A stretch of DNA of 16,726 nucleotides, from NCBI GenBank assembly GCA_017965125.1, contig JAGCQO010000281.1, positions 1 to 16,726 of the forward strand, read 5' to 3'. The DNA is from Paludibacteraceae bacterium. GTDB taxonomy: Bacteria; Bacteroidota; Bacteroidia; Bacteroidales; Paludibacteraceae. A model generated the notes under the pieces. The model did no database searches, was not told the origin of the DNA, and saw only the letters and a program-made list of their open reading frames with translations. How positions within the stretch are numbered: position 1 is the first letter of the stretch; each line of letters starts with the position of its first letter. The translations under genes and the position numbers were made by a program. Below are positions 12,889 to 16,726 of this stretch, one piece after another.

Positions 12889-14106
12889 ATGGCTTATACA
12901 GAGACACAACATGTTAGCTACGGCGGAAGATTGAAAAACAGCTTAGGCGGTGTCGCAACAGGATTCCTTCTCTTTATCGGTGCTACAGTATTGCTGTGGT
13001 GGAACGATGGACGCGCGGTGAAGACAGCGAAGGCGATAAACGAGACAGAGGAACTTTGCGTCGAGATGGACAATATTAATAAGGTGGACCCTCAGTTTAA
13101 CGGTCAGGTGGTGCATGCCACTGGCGACGCTGTTACTAAGGATTCGCTTGTGGATGCCGACTTCGGCGCTGGTGCTGTGGCAGTCAAGCTGTCGCGCAAG
13201 GTGGAGTTCTACCAGTATCAGGAGGAGAAGCACGAGGAGACAAAGGACAATGTCGGCGGTTCGCAGGACAAAACCATAACTTACACATACAAGGAAACGT
13301 GGACAGACTCCCCTGTGAACAGCGGTTCGTTCAAGGACCCAGCTTACCAGAACAAGAACTTCGTTTACATGAACTTCGAGTCAAAGGATACTTACGCTGA
13401 GAATGTTTCTTTCGGCGCGTATAAGCTTAACGAGAAGCAGGTGCAGGCTATCAGCGGCGACGTAGCTGCTGACCTGAACGTTACTTCAAGCCAGATTTCC
13501 ACATGGAACAAGGCTTGTGCAGCAGTTGCTAAAAGCCGTGGACTGAACGCTTCGGATTCTTTGGTTCATGTTGACGGAAACGTTGTTTATTACGGTCTTA
13601 ATCCTAACTCGCCTCAGATTGGTGATGTGAGAGTGACATTCACAAAGGTTCTTCCTGGCGCTATCAGCATCATCGCTAAGGTTTCGGGCAACACATTCAC
13701 AGACTATATCGCAAAGAACAAGAAGAGCTTCAGCCGTCTGGAGATGGGCACAAAGGACGCATCGGAGATGTTCGAGAACTCGCGCGACGAGAACAGCATC
13801 CTGACATGGATCCTTCGTGTTCTGGGTGTGATTCTGGTTATCGTGGGTCTGCGCAACGTGTTCGACATTCTTGTATCGTTGCTCAAGGTGCTCCCTCCGT
13901 TGGCTACAGTTGCTAACCTTGGAATCGGCCTTGTGTGCGGCGTTGTGGGCTTGGTTTGGTCGCTCCTCGTTATCGCTATCGCATGGATTTTCTATCGTCC
14001 TTTGCTTGGCATAGTGATACTGGTTGCTGTCGGCGCTCTCGTATATTATCTGAATAAGCGCAGCAAGGCAAAGAAACTGGCTGAGGCAGACAACGCTCAG
14101 GCGTAA
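12889..14106 (+). CDS. TMEM43-family (LUMA-like) membrane protein
   Basis: A 405-aa bacterial member of the TMEM43 family (PF07787), whose eukaryotic members are inner nuclear membrane proteins; the bacterial role is not established. Layout as in the family: one TM near the N-terminus (about residues 20-37, GGVATGFLLFIGATVLLWWN), a long extracytoplasmic domain (about 40-300), then three C-terminal TM segments (about 304-320, 341-367, 371-388), including a conserved RxxG-type turn (LRVLGVILVIVG) and a WIFYRPLLG motif. The C-terminus is basic then acidic and cytoplasmic. The gene opens a plus-strand run up to the window end, 340 bp from the divergent LRR gene, with a -7 element close upstream. 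Codons are T-rich (GCT, CTT) relative to the first part of the window, possibly a sign of high expression (inference). Confidence 0.88.
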   Translation: MAYTETQHVSYGGRLKNSLGGVATGFLLFIGATVLLWWNDGRAVKTAKAINETEELCVEMDNINKVDPQFNGQVVHATGDAVTKDSLVDADFGAGAVAVKLSRKVEFYQYQEEKHEETKDNVGGSQDKTITYTYKETWTDSPVNSGSFKDPAYQNKNFVYMNFESKDTYAENVSFGAYKLNEKQVQAISGDVAADLNVTSSQISTWNKACAAVAKSRGLNASDSLVHVDGNVVYYGLNPNSPQIGDVRVTFTKVLPGAISIIAKVSGNTFTDYIAKNKKSFSRLEMGTKDASEMFENSRDENSILTWILRVLGVILVIVGLRNVFDILVSLLKVLPPLATVANLGIGLVCGVVGLVWSLLVIAIAWIFYRPLLGIVILVAVGALVYYLNKRSKAKKLAEADNAQA

Positions 14107-14138
14107 TGTGATTTTTATGCATAACTGAAAACAAATAT

Positions 14139-14189
14139 GAGCCCTTGTGGGAAGCTTGTGCGGCTTTCTTCGGGGCTCTCTTATTTTTT
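14139..14189 (+). terminator. Terminator or leader hairpin between TMEM43-like and beta-helix genes
   Basis: GAGCCC (14139-14144) pairs with GGGCTC (14173-14178) over a 28-nt interior that can form a second stem (GAAGC 14151-14155 / GCTTT 14163-14167, one G-T pair). TCTTATTTTTTA follows. The T-run is interrupted by an A. It may end part of the transcription of the TMEM43-like gene, or act as a leader structure before the ATG at 14195. Confidence 0.55.
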
Positions 14190-14194
14190 ATAAT

Positions 14195-15727
14195 ATGAAA
14201 AGAATACTAGTTTTTTTGCTTTTGGCAGCATGTGCGGCAGGTTCATATGCTAAGCAGAAAGAGTACAAGGTGAAAACCGCTCTTGAGTTTGTCAAGTCTT
14301 TGGGTTCTGACCGTGTAATCACGGTGGAAGGAATCATCAACCTGTCTGACGTGTTGCAGTATGACGACAAGTGCAGCCAGGCTGGAGTGTCAACACTGAA
14401 GGCTTATTCTGAGCCTACCGCGAAAATCTCTCGTGAGGATCATTTCGACGGCTATCAGCTCGTTCTGAACTTGTGCAACAACCTTACGATTCAAGGTTCG
14501 CCAAAGGGCGGCGCGATACTGATTGAGCCTCGTTACGCCTTTATCATGAGCTTCCGCAATAGTAAGAACGTCGTTATTCGTGAGTTGACTATCGGCCACA
14601 CTGACGAAGGCTATTGCGAGGGCGGTGTGCTTGAGTTCGAAAACTGCGAGGGCGTACAGATCGACAAGTGCGACATGTACGGATGCGGAACCGAAGGCAT
14701 AACTGCAAGCAAGACAACAGACCTCAGATGCGTGAACTCGATAATCCGCGACTGTAGCTACAGCATCATGACTTTGAGCTCATGCTTCAATGTCAAATTC
14801 AATGACTGCGACTTCTACAGAAACCGTGAATATACATTGATTAATGTAGCTTCCAGCCTGAACGTGTCGTTCTCTCGCTGCCGTTTCTCGCAGAACAGAG
14901 GACCGTTGTTCTATGTCGGCGACGCGAACTTGTCTATGAGCGATTGCGAGATATATCACCAGGGCGACCTTGGCGATCTTAACTTAGACCGCTTTGCCAC
15001 AACAAAATACTCTCGTCAGAATGTAGAGCTGACAGGCAAGCAGGTCGGTCCGACAGTTAAGCAGAACCTGAACCCAAGCAAGCAGCATGGCATTGCTTCT
15101 TATGACAATGAGCCGGCATACGAGCCAGAGCCAGAACCAACATGGGAAGACCAGGTGATAATTATGCCGGATAGCTACAAGGTGGCTGACGTTAGAACTC
15201 TGACTGGAGCTTACTGCATCGAATGGCCAGAGGACGAGACAACAGTCAAGTTCTTGTACAAGTTGTATATAGACAATGTGATTCCTTTCAAGCCAACGAA
15301 TCAAAGCGCAAACACATTGACAAAGACACTGCAGGACGAAAACCGCAATGTCGTTCAATACAACACGGCTAAGGGCTGGCTTTCGCTCGTCGCGACAGAC
15401 GGACTTCGCCAGACTCTTTCCGCTGGATTGTGGAACAGAGCGGACGGACACAAGCTGCTCGTGGTGCTTTGCGAGAAGACTGTCGATGGCAACTTGCAGC
15501 AGGACGTCGTTTGCTACGACTACAATCCGTCAGACAGAATCCTGACTCCTGATGTTCTCACCTACAAGCAGCTTACTACAGCCCTTGCAAACGCAGGCAA
15601 CCACTACCTGATATTGCCAAGAGACGACAAGGACATCAAGATGCCTACGAAATCATTCAACCCAGACAATAATTTCGTCATCAAGTGGAATGGTCAGAGC
15701 TTCACAAAGCCAAGTCCTGTGAAATAA
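14195..15727 (+). CDS. Secreted right-handed beta-helix protein with shared C-terminal domain
   Basis: A 510-aa protein. Residues 1-19 are a signal peptide (MKRILVFLLLAACAAGSYA); the in-frame extension to 14147 would fall in the hairpin region and lacks a start of any quality, so 14195 is chosen. Residues about 85-260 carry successive beta-helix turns, e.g. LVLNLCNNLTIQG, NVVIRELTIGH, GVQIDKCDMYGCG, CSYSIMTLSSCFNVKFNDCD and NVSFSRCRF, as in pectate-lyase-like right-handed helices; no catalytic residues can be picked. A Pro/Glu-rich hinge (EPAYEPEPEPTWE, 306-318) leads to about 170 residues homologous by eye to the 627-1355 protein: DGHKL, YDYNPSDRILTPD, DDKDI and a KWNGQSF end. It is probably cell-surface or periplasmic; the function is unknown. 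Confidence 0.8.
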   Translation: MKRILVFLLLAACAAGSYAKQKEYKVKTALEFVKSLGSDRVITVEGIINLSDVLQYDDKCSQAGVSTLKAYSEPTAKISREDHFDGYQLVLNLCNNLTIQGSPKGGAILIEPRYAFIMSFRNSKNVVIRELTIGHTDEGYCEGGVLEFENCEGVQIDKCDMYGCGTEGITASKTTDLRCVNSIIRDCSYSIMTLSSCFNVKFNDCDFYRNREYTLINVASSLNVSFSRCRFSQNRGPLFYVGDANLSMSDCEIYHQGDLGDLNLDRFATTKYSRQNVELTGKQVGPTVKQNLNPSKQHGIASYDNEPAYEPEPEPTWEDQVIIMPDSYKVADVRTLTGAYCIEWPEDETTVKFLYKLYIDNVIPFKPTNQSANTLTKTLQDENRNVVQYNTAKGWLSLVATDGLRQTLSAGLWNRADGHKLLVVLCEKTVDGNLQQDVVCYDYNPSDRILTPDVLTYKQLTTALANAGNHYLILPRDDKDIKMPTKSFNPDNNFVIKWNGQSFTKPSPVK

Positions 15728-15772
15728 AGTCGGGCAAGTTGACATTAACGTAAACAACGAAAAATATTAGAG

Positions 15773-16639
15773 ATGAGAATTTTAAGCATGATAATCAGTT
15801 TCTTCTCTGGCATCATCGCCCACATATTCTATAGCAGACAGCAGCAGAATATGTTCGGCGGCCAGGGAATGTATGGTCAGCAGGGTGGCATGTTCGGCGG
15901 TCAAGGTATGTACGGCCAACAGGGAATGTATGGCGGTCCGCAAGGAATGTACGGACAGCCAGGCATGTATGGTCAGCCAGGAATGGCGCCACAGCAGGGC
16001 GGCTACCCTCAGGCTCAGATGAACAATATGCAGCAGTTCGCGGCTCCTATCGACATCGAGGACAAGACGATAACAGTGAACGGCCACACATATCAGACAA
16101 AGAAAGACTGCGGCGGTTTGCTCGTGACATTCAGCAATGTGCCAAGCACTTTCGAGGAGTTCAGCCAGGTTTACACAGAGTTCTTGGGCAAAAACGAGTT
16201 TTCTGTCGTTGCCATGATTCCTATGGTGCTTGAGATTTTCGCTCGCGACAAAGAGCTGGGAAACAAGTGCCTGGAGCTCGTTTGCACAGCGACTTGCAAA
16301 GATGAGATGGCTCGCGTGCTTAACGAGCGCTTCTATGGCGAGAACGCGCAGCGCTATTTGCCAGCGGCTATGCTGATGGGGGCGAAAAGCAGCAATGCTT
16401 ATGCTCCAAAGGCGCCTTATATCGTTCGTGTGGACCGCACAGCTAAGCCGGACGAGACATCAGACCTTATCGGCGGCACATTCTGCAACAGATTCATAAT
16501 CGGCGAAGGATGGGATGCGCCTCAGCGCTCTGTAATCGTCTTCAAGGGCAAGGACAAGACTCTGTTTGCGTTGAACAACTGCGACGAAGCTTTCGCCCCA
16601 TGCAAGCCAATAGAAGGAGAGTGGGCTGGCTTGGCTTAA
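15773..16639 (+). CDS. Membrane-anchored protein with Gly/Met/Tyr/Gln low-complexity repeat
   Basis: A 288-aa protein in three parts. Residues 4-20 are one hydrophobic segment (LSMIISFFSGIIAHIFY) followed by SRQQQ, a probable membrane anchor. Residues 27-70 are a low-complexity stretch of MFGGQG, MYGQQG, MYGGPQG and MYGQPG units, continuing less regularly to about 88. Residues about 90-285 form a globular part (IEDKTITVNGHTYQT, STFEEFSQVYTEFLG, APKAPYIVRVDRTAKPDETS, RSVIVFKGKDKTLFALNN) that resembles proteins annotated DUF6935 in Bacteroidota and Bacillota; this is from memory and unverified. The Gly/Tyr/Gln region looks like the disordered, self-associating tails seen in some eukaryotic and bacterial proteins. 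It lies 45 bp after the beta-helix gene and 25 bp before the next, so co-transcription is likely. Confidence 0.75.
   Translation: MRILSMIISFFSGIIAHIFYSRQQQNMFGGQGMYGQQGGMFGGQGMYGQQGMYGGPQGMYGQPGMYGQPGMAPQQGGYPQAQMNNMQQFAAPIDIEDKTITVNGHTYQTKKDCGGLLVTFSNVPSTFEEFSQVYTEFLGKNEFSVVAMIPMVLEIFARDKELGNKCLELVCTATCKDEMARVLNERFYGENAQRYLPAAMLMGAKSSNAYAPKAPYIVRVDRTAKPDETSDLIGGTFCNRFIIGEGWDAPQRSVIVFKGKDKTLFALNNCDEAFAPCKPIEGEWAGLA
15851..15982 (+). repeat. Coding tandem repeat (GMYGQQ-type units)
   Basis: About 132 bases encoding residues 27-70 of the low-complexity protein: two copies of a 12-13-residue unit (MFGGQGMYGQQG), then one MYGGPQG and two MYGQPG units. Codons differ between copies (tatggt, tacggc, tacgga), so the DNA repeat is imperfect and the peptide pattern seems selected. 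Confidence 0.85.
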
Positions 16640-16664
16640 TGTATCAATAAAAAAGCATTTAGTT

Positions 16665-16726
16665 ATGAGAAAAGGTTTATTACTTGTTCTGTCGCTTTTC
16701 GCTTGTGTCATAGGCATATATGCGCA
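16665..16726 (+). CDS. Start of a secreted protein (cut by window end)
   Basis: Twenty complete codons are visible: MRKGLLLVLSLFACVIGIYA, a Sec signal peptide ending at a plausible Ala cleavage site (IYA); Cys14 precedes more hydrophobic residues and is a poor lipobox. The gene starts 25 bp after the low-complexity protein gene, on the same strand. The mature protein is outside the window, so no function can be stated. Confidence 0.6.
   Translation, partial: MRKGLLLVLSLFACVIGIYA

Noticed and set aside
14147..14194. Extended start of the beta-helix gene
   Set aside because: The extension runs through the hairpin; the signal peptide begins exactly at the ATG 14195.
15851..15982. CRISPR-like repeat array
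   Set aside because: Repeats are short, imperfect, in frame and encode a peptide pattern; there are no spacers.

Overview
The window is an ordinary-looking chromosomal stretch of a Bacteroidota bacterium, most likely a gut-type Bacteroidales (Prevotellaceae or Muribaculaceae-like; the genus is a guess). The evidence is: intergenic matches to the Bacteroidales promoter (TTTG, about 19 nt, TAnnTTTG) instead of sigma70-type boxes; a BspA-type leucine-rich-repeat surface protein; a subtilase ending in a Por/type IX-like C-terminal domain; and many secreted proteins of unknown function. No rRNA, tRNA, CRISPR array, insertion sequence or phage gene was seen.

Layout. (1) 1-2136: the 3' end of a nitroreductase converges on a small minus-strand gene (294-584); divergent from that are a secreted protein (627-1355) and an AT-rich membrane-anchored protein (1385-1990), closed by a terminator. 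(2) 2153-5197: a good promoter drives a tight three-gene unit: a three-TM membrane protein, a secreted VanX/DdpX-type D-Ala-D-Ala dipeptidase with all catalytic residues, and a secreted DUF3089-type alpha/beta hydrolase. (3) 5464-7722: a secreted subtilisin-like protease with an insert and a type IX-like C-terminal domain. (4) 7805-11757: a same-strand run starting with a 5'-truncated iron-alcohol dehydrogenase, then a histidine-decarboxylase-like PLP enzyme carrying a signal peptide, a flavodoxin-like reductase, an MBL-fold hydrolase, a beta-carbonic-anhydrase-like protein with a changed active site, and a 57-aa winged-helix protein, closed by a strong hairpin that also ends the convergent LRR gene (11865-12548, minus). 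(5) 12549-12888: AT-rich divergent promoter region. (6) 12889-16726: a TMEM43-family membrane protein, a secreted beta-helix protein, a membrane-anchored protein with a Gly/Met/Tyr/Gln repeat, and the start of another secreted protein.

The most interesting points are the signal peptide on a normally cytoplasmic PLP decarboxylase; a C-terminal domain of unknown function shared by two secreted proteins about 13 kb apart (627-1355 and 14195-15727); the TMEM43-centred envelope cluster with its low-complexity partner; and the Arg-to-Ser change in the carbonic-anhydrase dyad. I found no convincing defence, secondary-metabolite or mobile system.
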